From Leptasterias polaris (taxonomy: Eukaryota > Echinodermata > Asteroidea > Forcipulatida > Asteriidae): 64,000 nucleotides of DNA. The stretch lies in assembly GCA_037783415.1 (NCBI GenBank), contig JAZGTN010000068.1:3825001-3889000 (forward strand), in the 5' to 3' direction. Shown here in pieces: positions 1 to 11,300 of the stretch (position 1 is the first letter of the stretch; each line of letters opens with the position of its first letter). The notes beneath the pieces were generated by a model that made no database searches, had not been told where the DNA came from, and was given only the letters and a program-made list of their open reading frames with translations. The position numbers and the translations under genes are program-made.

Positions 1-782
1 GGGAGATGGCCGTTTCGACCCAGGGTTGCCAAAAAACCTATCCGTCAGACGTCAGGGAGGCTAGATTTTCTAGCCTTTTCACCATGGAAAATGGGAGATC
101 TAGCCTTGGATTTTTCCGTCTAGCCGAACCTGTCCGTTTTACGTCAGGGAGGCTAGATTCTCTAGCCTTTTCGCTGCCGGAGTCGGACTTGGACCGTTTT
201 TCGGTCTAGATTTCTAGCCGTTCCACTCGGGGACGGCTAGATGTAGCTTTCGGAGGCTAGATGTAGCTTTCGGAGGCTAGACGTGTAGCCGTCTGTCAGA
301 CACGAGGCCAGATGTAGCCTTCGGAGGCTAGATGTGTAGCTTTCTGGCTGCTACATGTCCCCGATCCGTCGGGGACGGTCGCAGACGTGCTACACATCTA
401 GCCTGTCGGAGGCGAGATGTGTAGCCGTCTGTCAGACACGAGGCTAGATGTAGCCTTCGGAGGCTAGATGCGTAGCCGTCTGTCAGACACGAGGCTAGAT
501 GTAGCCTTCGGAGGCTAGACGTGTAGCCGTCTGTAAAACACGAGGCCGGATGTAGCTTTCGGAGGCTAGACGTGTAGCTTTCTGGATGCTACATGTCCCT
601 GATCCGTCAGGGACGGTCGCGGACGTGCTACACATCTAGCCTGTCGGAGGCGAGACGTGTAGCTTTCTGGATGCTACATGTCCCTAATCCGTCAGGGACG
701 GTCGCAGACGTGCTACACATCTAGCCTGTCGGAGGCGAGACTTGTAGCTTTTGGAGGCGAGACTTGTAGCTTTTGGAGGCTA
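1..782. repeat. GGCTAG-rich degenerate satellite
   Basis: Short imperfect repeats built on GAGGCTAGAYGTGTAGC and its relatives, with CTAG palindromes every 20-40 bases and several copies of a CCGTC-AGG-GACGG inverted repeat. It looks like the diverged edge of the ordered array that follows. The short open frames here are by-products of the repeat. Confidence 0.85.
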
Positions 783-1890
783 GACCTATCCCTAATCCGT
801 CAGGGACGGTCGCAGACGTGCTACACATCTAGCCTGTCGGAGGCGAGACTTGTAGCTTTTGGAGGCGAGACTTGTAGCTTTTGGAGGCTAGACCTATCCC
901 TAATCCGTCAGGGACGGTCGCAGACGTGCTACACATCTCGCCTGTCGGAGGCGAGACTTGTAGCTTTTGGAGGCGAGACTTGTAGCTTTTGGAGGCTAGA
1001 CCTATCCCTAATCCGTCAGGGACGGTCGCAGACGTGCTACACATCTAGCCTGTCGGAGGCGAGACTTGTAGCTTTTGGAGGCGAGACTTGTAGCTTTTGG
1101 AGGCTAGACCTATCCCTAATCCGTCAGGGACGGTCGCAGACGTGCTACACATCTCGCCTGTCGGAGGCGAGACTTGTAGCTTTTGGAGGCGAGACTTGTA
1201 GCTTTTGGAGGCTAGACCTATCCCTAATCCGTCAGGGACGGTCGCAGACGTGCTACACATCTAGCCTGTCGGAGGCGAGACTTGTAGCTTTTGGAGGCGA
1301 GACTTGTAGCTTTTGGAGGCTAGACCTATCCCTAATCCGTCAGGGACGGTCGCAGACGTGCTACACATCTCGCCTGTCGGAGGCGAGACTTGTAGCTTTT
1401 GGAGGCGAGACTTGTAGCTTTTGGAGGCTAGACCTATCCCTAATCCGTCAGGGACGGTTGCAGACGTGCTACACATCTCGCCTGTCGGAGGCGAGACTTG
1501 TAGCTTTTGGAGGCTAGACCTATCCCTAATCCGTCAGGGACGGTCGCAGACGTGCTACACATCTAGCCTGTCGGAGGCGAGACTTGTAGCTTTTGGAGGC
1601 TAGACCTATCCCTAATCCGTCAGGGACGGTCGCAGACGTGCTACACATCTAGCCTGTCGGAGGCGAGACTTGTAGCTTTTGGAAGCTAGACCTATCCCTA
1701 ATCCGTCAGGGACGGTCGCAGACTGGCTACATATCTTGCCGGTCGGAGGCGAGACTTGTAGCTTTTCGGAGGCGAGACCTGTCCCTATTCCGTCAGGAAC
1801 AGTTTCGAAAATGGTACATAATCTAGCTTGTCGGAGACAAGATGTGTAGCTTTTCGGAGGCTAGACCTGGAACAGTTTCGAAAATGGTAC
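783..1890. repeat. 108-bp satellite with 216-bp higher-order period
   Basis: Near-identical 108-bp units run head to tail. Each contains CCGTCAGGGACGG (an inverted repeat), a CTAGCC or CTCGCC variant, and two 27-bp sub-repeats built on GGCGAGACTTGTAGCTTTT. The CTAGCC and CTCGCC versions alternate from about 826 to 1370, giving a 216-bp dimer. From about 1475 one sub-repeat is lost (81-bp units), and copies beyond about 1690 decay. Because 108 is a multiple of three, long frames are open on both strands; I see no sign that they are coding. Confidence 0.9.
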
Positions 1891-2085
1891 ATGTAACCCT
1901 GGGTTCACCTTCAAAAGTAGCGGGAACCGAAAATAATTTACAACTCCCTTTTTGAAATTAAAACAAAGTTAGAGAATTTGAGATTTGAGGCACAAAAACA
2001 GAAACTCTGATTTATTTTAACAATAAATCACCAATCAAAAGAAACGCAGAATATAAACTTTACAATAAACAGGATCCTGAAATAT

Positions 2086-2867
2086 TTAACACTTTGCATG
2101 CCATCGGCGACTTGCGTCGCCGAACCCATTTCACACGCACAGCGCCATCGGCGACTGGAGTCGCCCACGAGTATAACCGATCTTAACCCACTGAATTTTG
2201 GGAAATTATTGACCCCTGACCTTCCCAACACGTTAGTTTATTCAGTTGAATACATGGACAACACTTTCTCATCGATACACAGCTTCATTTTATAAAAAGA
2301 AATTGTTATATTCTCCGTTAAAAATCCGAGTTTGTTTGTGCGTTATAACAAAGAGTCATCAACAATGGATGCCCATGCTGCATTTCGGGAGATTTTTCAT
2401 GATTTGGACTCCGGAAATTGGGATTTAGAAGAGTCTTTTCTCGACGATTATAGCGATGACGATGAAGGTACGACCGATGGTAATGTACATGTACATGTAC
2501 AATGTACATGTACACGATGTAGAAGCTGAGTCCAACAACATCGATGGGTCCGAATCGGACGATTCCCCCATTGAAAATCAACAGCGAGTGGGTCGTAACG
2601 ATAAGATGCGTGGTGTATTTCGGAGAGCCTAGGTAGTTTTGAAACGTCATATCTTTCTAACCTTAGGGCCTAAAATCATGATTTTTGTTACATGATATTG
2701 AGTTCAATGCTGAATAAAATCTTTATTTTTGATTTTTCTCTAAAACACTGTCCTCACAAGGTAATTTGTGCAAAATGGTTTTGTCCTGTGTTACTTGCTG
2801 CGTGTCACAGGAAATGCGGCGCCACAGGTTTGTGTGTACAAACTAATGGTGGCATGCTAAGGGTTAA
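2086..2867 (+). mobile_element. piggyBac-type deletion derivative with TTAA target duplication
   Basis: The element (2090-2863) is bounded by TTAA at 2086-2089 and 2864-2867. Its ends are inverted repeats: left CACTTTGCATGCCA, right TGGCATGCTAAGGG (reverse complement CCCTTAGCATGCCA). Just inside the left end are two perfect hairpins, CGGCGAC-TTGC-GTCGCCG (from about 2105) and GGCGACT-GG-AGTCGCC (from about 2151). TTAA duplication with such ends is diagnostic of the piggyBac superfamily. At about 0.77 kb it is far shorter than an autonomous element (usually over 2 kb) and keeps only the N-terminal part of a transposase. Confidence 0.85.
2365..2632 (+). pseudogene. piggyBac transposase N-terminal relic
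   Basis: An ATG in good context (ACAATGG) opens a frame starting MDAHAAFREIF and reaching an acidic stretch (DDYSDDDEG), the usual composition of piggyBac transposase N-termini. A (GTACAT)n-like stretch at about 2485-2514 shifts the frame and leads to a stop at about 2529. In the next frame the acidic, Ser-rich reading resumes (IDGSESDDSPIEN) until a stop at 2630-2632. The catalytic DDD domain and the C-terminal Cys-rich domain are absent, so it cannot make transposase. The family assignment rests on the element's ends; the peptide alone would not prove it. Confidence 0.6.
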
Positions 2868-3368
2868 ATAATACAAAAAATGAGCTCAGACGGAAAAAGG
2901 CGCCAAATAAAAATAGATCTCTGTTAGACGCGTAGTCCGAATCCAGTCCTCTGGCGGTAGACCATCCTTCAGTGGACGAACATCGTATAGAAGTAAGTGG
3001 TTGGTGCACCCGACATCAAAGGTTAGATTTAAATAAAATCTGATACTTGCGGGTATCCGTAGGGTTGGTCTGAGACGTACTGGATGGGCGGTCTGGGCAT
3101 CTACATGTACGTGTAGATCATGGCCTCAGAAAGACATCAAAGCACCAGTTCGGTGTTACTGTGTGTGGTTTTCCTCGTCCAGTAGTCTGAGCCTAAAATA
3201 GAGAGCCAACATTCATTTAAGAATAAGTTGTCTTCAAAGTTGCAGATATGTGAGAATGCTTGAAGAAATTGATGTGACAAGCACTTGAAGAAAGGAGAGT
3301 CGCAGAGACATGTGCGGAGACACATCCAACTACAACGATGGCAAAGGGTGGAGTAGGTGAAGATCAAA
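2868..3368. other. Unassigned spacer
   Basis: Between the piggyBac right end and the LINE. I see no convincing exon, RNA gene or tandem repeat. The 76-residue minus-strand frame at 3137-3367 has no recognizable features. Confidence 0.4.
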
Positions 3369-4262
3369 GTTGGACGGAAGTTAATTATCTTAAACTGAAT
3401 GCTGAAAAAACAGAATTTATGTTGATTGGGTCAAAAAAACAGCTCGACAAAATTCATGTTGATCACATCACTGTCGGTGACTCTAACATTACTCCTGTCA
3501 AACGTGCCCGTAATTTAGGTTTTATATTTGACTCACCAATGTCCCTTCATCAACATATCTCCCAAGTAGTACAATCCACATCCAACAATCTTAGAAATTT
3601 AAGCAGGATCCGAAAATATCTTTCTCAAAAAGCAACAAACCAGCTCGTTCATGCTTTCATCACTTCTCGTCGAGACAAGTGCAACTCGCTTCTATATGGA
3701 ATGCATCAAAAACAACTTGACCGTTTTCAATTAAAGCAAAACACAGCAGCACGCCTAATTACACGCTCTCGACGGTCTTCACATGTTACCTCAATTTTAT
3801 GCAATCTTCACTGGCTTCCAATCAAATTTAGAATCATTTACAAACTCATGATCTTAACCTACCGCTCAACACATGGTACCGCACCGTCATATTTATCTGA
3901 ACTCATCAAGCCATAATACTCCAGTCGATCCGGTCTTCGCTCAGCATGTCAACATCTTCTGACCGAACCAAGATCTTATCGCTCCTGGGGAGATAGATCT
4001 TTCCGTACTGCCTCCCCTCGTCTTTGGAACAGCCTTCCTTACAACATTCGTTCTATTTCATCCCTCAGCTCCTTCAAAACTTCCCTCAAAACCCATCTCA
4101 TGATACTTGCCTACAACGGCACAGTTAAAATTTTCATGTTTAGGCCTATTGTTTATTCTGTAATTGTTCTTTATTGTCGCGCCTTGAGCGCCTACTTGTT
4201 AGGTGGATATGTTTGCGCTATACAAGTGTTATATTATTATTATTATTATTATTATTATCAAA
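3369..4262 (+). pseudogene. 5'-truncated L2/CR1-type LINE, reverse transcriptase C-terminal part
   Basis: The frame begins inside the reverse transcriptase domain with YLKLNAEKTEFMLIG, the motif that follows the catalytic region in the L2/CR1/Jockey group. It continues through ARNLGFIFDSPMSLHQHI, a Cys-Asn-Ser-Leu-Leu block (CNSLLYGM) and LHWLPI, all typical of the thumb and connection region. An in-frame TAA at 3914-3916 interrupts it, and the same frame resumes with the conserved tail (RSFRTASPRLWNSLP, then FKTSLKTHL). The 3' UTR ends in GCGCTATACAAG and a (TTA)n microsatellite at about 4229-4260. The endonuclease and catalytic YxDD are missing: a dead 5'-truncated insertion. L2 clade is my preference within the group. 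Confidence 0.9.
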
Positions 4263-4555
4263 GAACAGGAGTTAAAACACCAGCTGAATAGCCTGGCTGG
4301 TAACCACAAGTAAACAAAGGGTCACCATGGTTAGAGGAAAAAAAGCACAGCCATTGCTATTGAAAATGCACATGTGAAATAAACACATTAAGCAATGAAA
4401 TAGGAAATCAGAAAAAATACATATAAAACATATTTTTGTAAAACATTTTGGGCAGGGTTACATACATAATGAGTAGCTTTTCGGAGGCTAGACATATCCT
4501 TAATCCGCCAGGGAAGGAGTTAAACTTTGATTGCGTTAGAATCCGTTAAAAGAAC
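4263..4555. other. Unassigned spacer with a stray satellite fragment
   Basis: No gene seen. At about 4471-4515 there is an isolated piece of the first satellite (GTAGCTTTTCGGAGGCTAGAC, then a diverged CCGCCAGGGA), which shows that this satellite once extended past the LINE and piggyBac insertions. Confidence 0.5.
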
Positions 4556-7500
4556 GCTATAATATCAGGGCAAACCTTTAGTAAAAAGGATGTCATCAGG
4601 GCAAACCCTGGGTAACAAGGCAATATTAGAGGGCAAACCCTCAGTAAAGACTAAGTTATCAGGGCGAAATTTTAATAAAAAGGCTACTTCATCAGGACAA
4701 ACTCTGTGTAAAAAGGCTATATCAGGGCAAACTCTGAGCCATAAAATGAACTCTGACCCTAAGATGGAATTCGAAGGTCAAGCTCTTTGGAAATAACCTC
4801 TGAGATCCCTGACTTCGCGAACTTCATCCCCGGCGGACTGGGTCAGTTGCCCGAGGGCTAGGATTTTCTATTTTTGCCCCCTAATTTCCCCGACGACTCA
4901 TCTTCGTTGTGCAGGCGGAACCCTTCGAAGACTCTCGGATTGCGCAGAAATAACTCTTCCGGGGCCTCCGATGACGTAGTAGTGGCGTCATCAAGTTTTG
5001 CCCATTCCGGCCTTTCCGGGCAGTGCAGATGGCTGTGGGTGCGGGAAGGTCTTTTTGCTGAAATGGTCCAAAAGTTCAAATTCCGTAGTCAAAGTTGTTA
5101 AAAATCAGGGCGGGGTGGGCGGACCAGAGGACCTCCCTCCAGAAATTTCAGCTCGATCGGACATCGGGGGGCGGAGTTATTAACGTTTAAAGAAGTAAAA
5201 GGCGCCCCCTTGTGTTCAGGGCAAACCATTAGTAAAAAGGCTATGTCAAAGTTATTATCGGGGCCGACCCTGAGTAATAAGGCTATATTAGAGGGCAAAC
5301 CCTCAGTAAAGACTAAGTTATCAGGGCGAAATTTTAATAAAAAGGCTACTTCATCAGGGCAAACTCTGTGTAAAAAGGCTATATCAGGGCAAACACTGAG
5401 ACATAAAACGATCTCTGACCCTAAGATGGAATTCGAAGGTCAAGCTCTTTGGAAATAACCTCTGAGATCCCTGACCTCGCGACCTTCATCCCCGGCGGAC
5501 TGGGTCAGTTGCCCGAGGGCTAGGATTTTCTATTTTGGCCCCCTAATTTCCCCGACGACTCATCTTCGTTGTGCAGGCGGAACCCTTCGAAGACTCTCGG
5601 ATTGCGCAGAAATAACTCTTCCGGGGCCTCCGATGACGTAGTAGTGGCGTCATCAAGTTTTGCCCATTCCGGCCTTTCCGGGCAGTGCAGATGGCTGTGG
5701 GTGCGGGAAGGTCTTTTTGCTGAAATGGTCCAAAAGTTCAAATTCCGTAGTCAAAGTTGTTAAAAATCAGGGCGGGGTGGGCGGACCAGAGGACCTCCCT
5801 CCAGAAATTTCAGCTCGATCGGACATCGGGGGGCGGAGTTATTAACGTTTAAAGAAGTAAAAGGCGCCCCCTTGTGTTCAGGGCAAACCATTAGTAAAAA
5901 GGCTATGTCAAAGTTATTATCGGGGCCGACCCTGAGTAATAAGGCTATATTAGAGGGCAAACCCTCAGTAAAGACTAAGTTATCAGGGCGAAATTTTAAT
6001 AAAAAGGCTACTTCATCAGGGCAAACTCTGTGTAAAAAGGCTATATCAGGGCAAACACTGAGACATAAAACGATCTCTGACCCTAAGATGGAATTCGAAG
6101 GTCAAGCTCTTTGGAAATAACCTCTGAGATCCCTGACCTCGCGACCTTCATCCCCGGCGGACTGGGTCAGTTGCCCGAGGGCTAGGATTTTCTATTTTGG
6201 CTCCCTAATTTCCCCGACGACTCATCTTCGTTTTGCAGGCGGAACCCTTCGAAGACTCTCGGATTGCGCAGAAATAACTCTTCCGGGGCCTCCGATGACG
6301 TAGTAGTGGCGTCATCAAGTTTTGCCCATTCCGGCCTTTCCGGGCAGTGCAGATGGCTATGGGTGCGGGAAGGCCTTTTTGCTGAAATGGTCCAAAAGTT
6401 CAAATTCCGTAGTCAAAGTTGTTAAAAATCAGGGCGGGGTGGGCGGACCACAGGACCTCCCTCCAGAAATTTCAGCTCCATCGGACATCGGGGGGCGGAG
6501 TTATTAACGTTTAAAGAAGTAAAAGGCGCCCCCTTGTGTTCAGGGCAAACCATTAGTAAAAAGGCTATGTCAAAGTTATTATCGGGGCCGACCCTGAGTA
6601 ATAAGGCCATATTAGAGGGCAAACCCTCAGTAAAGACTAAGTTATCAGGGCGAAATTTTAATAAAAAGGCTACTTCATCAGGACGAACCCTGTGTAAAAA
6701 GGCTATATCAGGGCAAACACTGAGCCATAAAATGAACTCTGACCCTAAGATGGAATTCGAAGCTCAAGCTCTTTGGAAATAACCTCTGAGATCCCTGACC
6801 TCGCGACCTTCATCCCCGGCGGACTGGGTCAGTTGCCCGAGGGCTAGGATTTTCTATTTTTGCCCCCTAATTTCCCCGACGACCCATCTTCGTTTTGTAG
6901 GCGGAACACTTGGAAGACTCTCAGATTGCGCAGAAATAACTCTTCCGGGGCCTCCGATGACGTAGTAGTGGCGTCATCAAGTTTTGCCCATTCCGGCCTT
7001 TCCGGGCAGTGCAGATGGCTATGGGTGCGGGAAGGCCTTTTTGCTGAAATGGTCCAAAAGTTCAAATTCCGTAGTCAAAGTTGTTAAAAATCAGGGCGGG
7101 GTGGGCGGACCACAGGACCTCCCTCCAGAAATTTCAGCTCCATCGGACATCGGGGGGCGGAGTTATTAACGTTTAAAGAAGTAAAAGGCGCCCCCTTGTG
7201 TTGTTCAGGGCAAACCATTAGTAAAAAGGCTATGTCAAAGTTATTATTGGGGCCGACCCTGAGTAATAAGGCCATATTAGAGGGCAAACCCTCAGTAAAG
7301 ACTAAGTTATCAGGGCGAAATTTTAATAAAAAGGCTACTTCATCAGGACGAACCCTGTGTAAAAAGGCTATATCAGGGCAAACACTGAGCCATAAAATGA
7401 ACTCTGACCCTAAGATGGAATTCGAAGCTCAAGCTCTTTGGAAATAACCTCTGAGATCCCTGACCTCGCGACCTTCATCCCCGGCGGACTGGGTCAGTTG

Positions 7501-8040
7501 CCCGAGGGCTAGGATTTTCTATTTTTGCCCCCTAATTTCCCCGACGACCCATCTTCGTTTTGCAGGCGGAACACTTCGAAGACTCTCAGATTGCGCAGAA
7601 ATAACTCTTCCGGGGCCTCCGATAAAGTAGTAGTGGCGTCGTCAAGTTTTGCCCATTCCGGCCTTTCCGGGCAGTGCACATGGCTATGGGTGCGGGAAGG
7701 CCTTTTTGCTGAAATGGTCCAAAAGTTCAAATTCCGTAGTCAAAGTTGTTAAAAATCAGGGCGGGGTGGGCGGACCACAGGACCTCCCTCCAGAAATTTC
7801 AGCTCGATCGGACATCGGGGGGCGGAGTTATTAACGTTTAAAGAAGTAAAAGGCGCCCCCTTGTGTTCAGGGCAAACCATTAGTAAAAAGGCTATGTCAA
7901 AGTTATTATCGGGGCCGACCCTGAGTAATAAGGCAATATTAGAGGGCAAACCCTCAGTAAAGACTAAGTTATCAGGGCGAAATTTTAATAAAAAGGCTAC
8001 TTCATCAGGACAAACCCTGTGTAAAAAGGCTATATCAGTG
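4556..8040. repeat. 662-bp tandem repeat array, about five copies
   Basis: Units recur at about 4548 (partial), 5210, 5872, 6534, 7196 and 7861, a period of 662 (665 once). Each has two modules. One is a run of five or six 38-bp hairpin minisatellite units (GAGGGCAAACCCTC and relatives followed by TAAAAAGGCTA). The other is a GC-richer block of about 400 bp with TGACGTAGTAGTGGCGTCA, two CRE-like half sites in inverted orientation. Solo relatives lie at 16.03-16.74 and 33.88-34.40 kb. Frames of 60-83 codons are open on both strands in every copy but overlap one another and look like satellite by-products. Confidence 0.9.
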
Positions 8041-8315
8041 CAAACTCTGAGTAGATAGCCTGTTATCAGGGCCAAACTCTGAGTAAAAACGCTATAATAT
8101 CAATTATCAGGGCAAACTCTTAGTAAAAAGGGCTATGTTATCAGGGCAAACATTTTGTAAAAAGGCCGTCATCAGGGCAAACCCTGGGTAAAAAGGCAAT
8201 ATTAGAGGGAAGACCCTCAGTAAAGAAGTTATCAGGGCAAAATGTTAGTAAAAAAGGCTATATTTTCATCGGGTCAAACCCTGAGTAAAAAGGCTATATC
8301 AGGCTAAAACATTGT
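8041..8315. repeat. Hairpin minisatellite block
   Basis: About seven degenerate units of the form TCAGGGCAAACYCTKAGTAAAAAGGCTATA, bridging the 662-bp array and the AT-rich satellite. The same kind of unit resumes at 13.48 kb, on the far side of the satellite. Confidence 0.8.
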
Positions 8316-11300
8316 CCGATCGGGCCCATTTTGTTTATTTCTTAATTAGTTTAATAGCATGAACAACATACTAAAAGAACAGCAAAATCGGACTTATAGT
8401 TCTTGAGTGATGACAATTTTAATATTTCAAAATTCCCATTGCTCACACCATTGACCTGTACACAAGATTACATGTAATTTCTCTAACACAATGGTGCATG
8501 AGAAAAAAAGATGAAGGCACCGCACAGACTTGCCATTTACACATTGCAGAGATGGTATAAAGAAAAATAATCATGCAAAATTACAAAGCACTGGCTTGTG
8601 CAGTTCTTCAGTTACATCTATTTTAAAATTCTAAACAATCCCATAAAGCGTGTACAAAATTTCAACCGTAAATCACAAAAAATAGAAAAACAGTCAAAAA
8701 TAAAAAAAATCATTAATCGATCAAGCCAATTTTTTCAGGACTAGTCCAGCATAACATCAGAAGTGTGTGAGAGGAGTCTAAGATGCAGAAACAATCGACT
8801 CCAAAAATAACGTTACTTATTCTATGCGACTTTGTTCCGACCATTGACAATACACAAGATTACATATAATTTCGCCCCAAAAAGGGTACATGAGAAAACA
8901 AGATGGAGGCACCACACAAATTTGCAATTAATACATTGCAGAGAGTGCATAATGACAAATAATCAGGCTAAATGTCAAGGCGCTTGCTTGTTCAGTTGTC
9001 AAGTTACATCAATTTCTAAATTCCCAAAATTCCCATAAAGCATGTATAAAATTTCAACCGTAAATCACAAAATATAGAAAAACAGTCAAAAACAATGAAA
9101 TCATTAGTCGATCAACCCATTTTGTTCAAGACTAGTCCAGCACAATATCAGGACTGTGTGAGAGGAGTCTAAGATGCAGACACAATCGACTTCAGAAATA
9201 AAATGATTTAATATATGCGACTTTGCTCCCACCATTGACATGTACACAAGATTACATGTACATGTAATTTAGTTAAAACAATGGTACATGAGAAATCAAG
9301 ATGAAGGCACTGCACAGACTTGCTATTTACACATTGCAGAGATGGTATAGAGACAAATAATAATGCAAAATTACAAAGCACTGGCTTGTGCAGTTCTTCA
9401 GTTACATCTATTTTAAAATTCTAAACAATCCCATAAAGCGTGTACAAAATTTCAACCGTAAATCACAAACAATAGAAAAACAGTCAAAAACAATAAAAAT
9501 AATTAATCGATCAAGCCATTTTTTTCAGGACTAGTCCAGCATAACATCAGAAGTGTGTGAGAGGAGTCTAAGATGCAGAAACAATCGACTCAAAAAATAA
9601 CGTGACTTATTCTATGCGACTTTGTTCCGACCATTGACAATACACAAGATTACATATAATTTCGCCCCAAAAAGGGTACATGAGAAAACAAGATGAAGGC
9701 ACCACACAAATTTGCAATTAATACATTGCAGAGAGTGCATAATGACAAATAATCAGGCTAAATGTCAAGGCGCTTGCTTGTTCAGTTGTCAAGTTACATC
9801 AATTTCTAAATTCCCAAAATTCCCATAAAGCATGTATAAAATTTCAACCGTAAATCACAAAATATAGAAAAACAGTCAAAAACAATGAAATCATTAGTCG
9901 ATCAACCCATTTTTTTCAAGACTAGTCCAGCACAATATCAGGACTGTGTGAGAGGAGTCTAAGATGCAGACACAATCGACTTCAGAAATAAAATGATTTA
10001 ATATAATTATGCGACTTTGCTCGAACCATATTGACATGTACACAAGATTACATATAATTTCTCTAAAACAATGGTACATGAGAAATCAAGATGAAGGCAC
10101 CGCACAGACTTGCTATTTACACATTGCAGAGATGGTATAGAGACAAATAATAATGCAAAATTACAAAGCACTGGCTTGTGCAGTTCTTCAGTTACATCTA
10201 TTTTAAAATTCTAAACAATCCCATAAAGCGTGTACAAAATTTCAACCGTAAATCACAAAAAATAGAAAAACAGTCAAAAATAAAAAAATCATTAATCGAT
10301 CAAGCCAATTTTTTCAGGACTAGTCCAGCATAACATCAGAAGTGTGTGAGAGGAGTCTAAGATGCAGAAACAATCGACTCCAAAAATAACGTGACTTATT
10401 CTATGCGACTTTGTTCCGACCATTGACAATACACAAGATTACATATAATTTCGCCCCAAAAAGGGTACATGAGAAAACAAGATGGAGGCACCACACAAAT
10501 TTGCAATTAATACATTGCAGAGAGTGCATAATGACAAATAATCAGGCTAAATGTCAAGGCGCTTGCTTGTTCAGTTGTCAAGTTACATCAATTTCTAAAT
10601 TCCCAAAATTCCCATAAAGCATGTATAAAATTTCAACCGTAAATCACAAAATATAGAAAAACAGTCAAAAACAATGAAATCATTAGTCGATCAACCCATT
10701 TTGTTCAAGACTAGTCCAGCACAATATCAGGACTGTGTGAGAGGAGTCTAAGATGCAGACACAATCGACTTCAGAAATAAAATGATTTAATCTATGCGAC
10801 TTTGCTCGCACCATTGACATGTACACAAGATTACATGTTATTTCTCTAAAACAATGGTACATGAAAAAACAAGATGGAGGCACCACACAAATTTGCCATT
10901 AATGCATTGCAGAGAGTGCATAATAAAAAATAATCAGGCTAAATTTCAATGCGCTGGCTTGTTCAGTTGTCAAGTTACAACAATTTATAAATTCCCATAA
11001 AGCATGTATAAAATTTCAACCGTAAATCACAAAATATAGAAAAACAGTCAAAAACAATAAAATCATTAGTCGATCAACCCATTTTGTTCAAGACTAGTCC
11101 AGCACAATATCAGGACTGTGTGAGAGGAGTCTAAGATGCAGACACAATCGACTTCAGAAATAAAATGATTTAATCTATGCGACTTTGCTCGCACCATTGA
11201 CATGTACACAAGATTACATGTTATTTCTCTAAAACAATGGTACATGAAAAAACAAGATGGAGGCACCACACAAATTTGCCATTAATGCATTGCAGAGAGT

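Noticed and set aside
678..1517. A 279-codon plus-strand frame made of 36-residue repeats, with 71-codon frames opposite
   Set aside because: The satellite unit is 108 bp, so absence of a stop in one unit keeps the frame open indefinitely; frames are open on both strands and there is no splice or start context.
4590..8075. Recurring 60-108 codon frames on both strands of the 662-bp repeat
   Set aside because: They overlap each other in several frames, recur only because the unit recurs, and copies differ in length by a non-multiple of three at one unit (665 bp).
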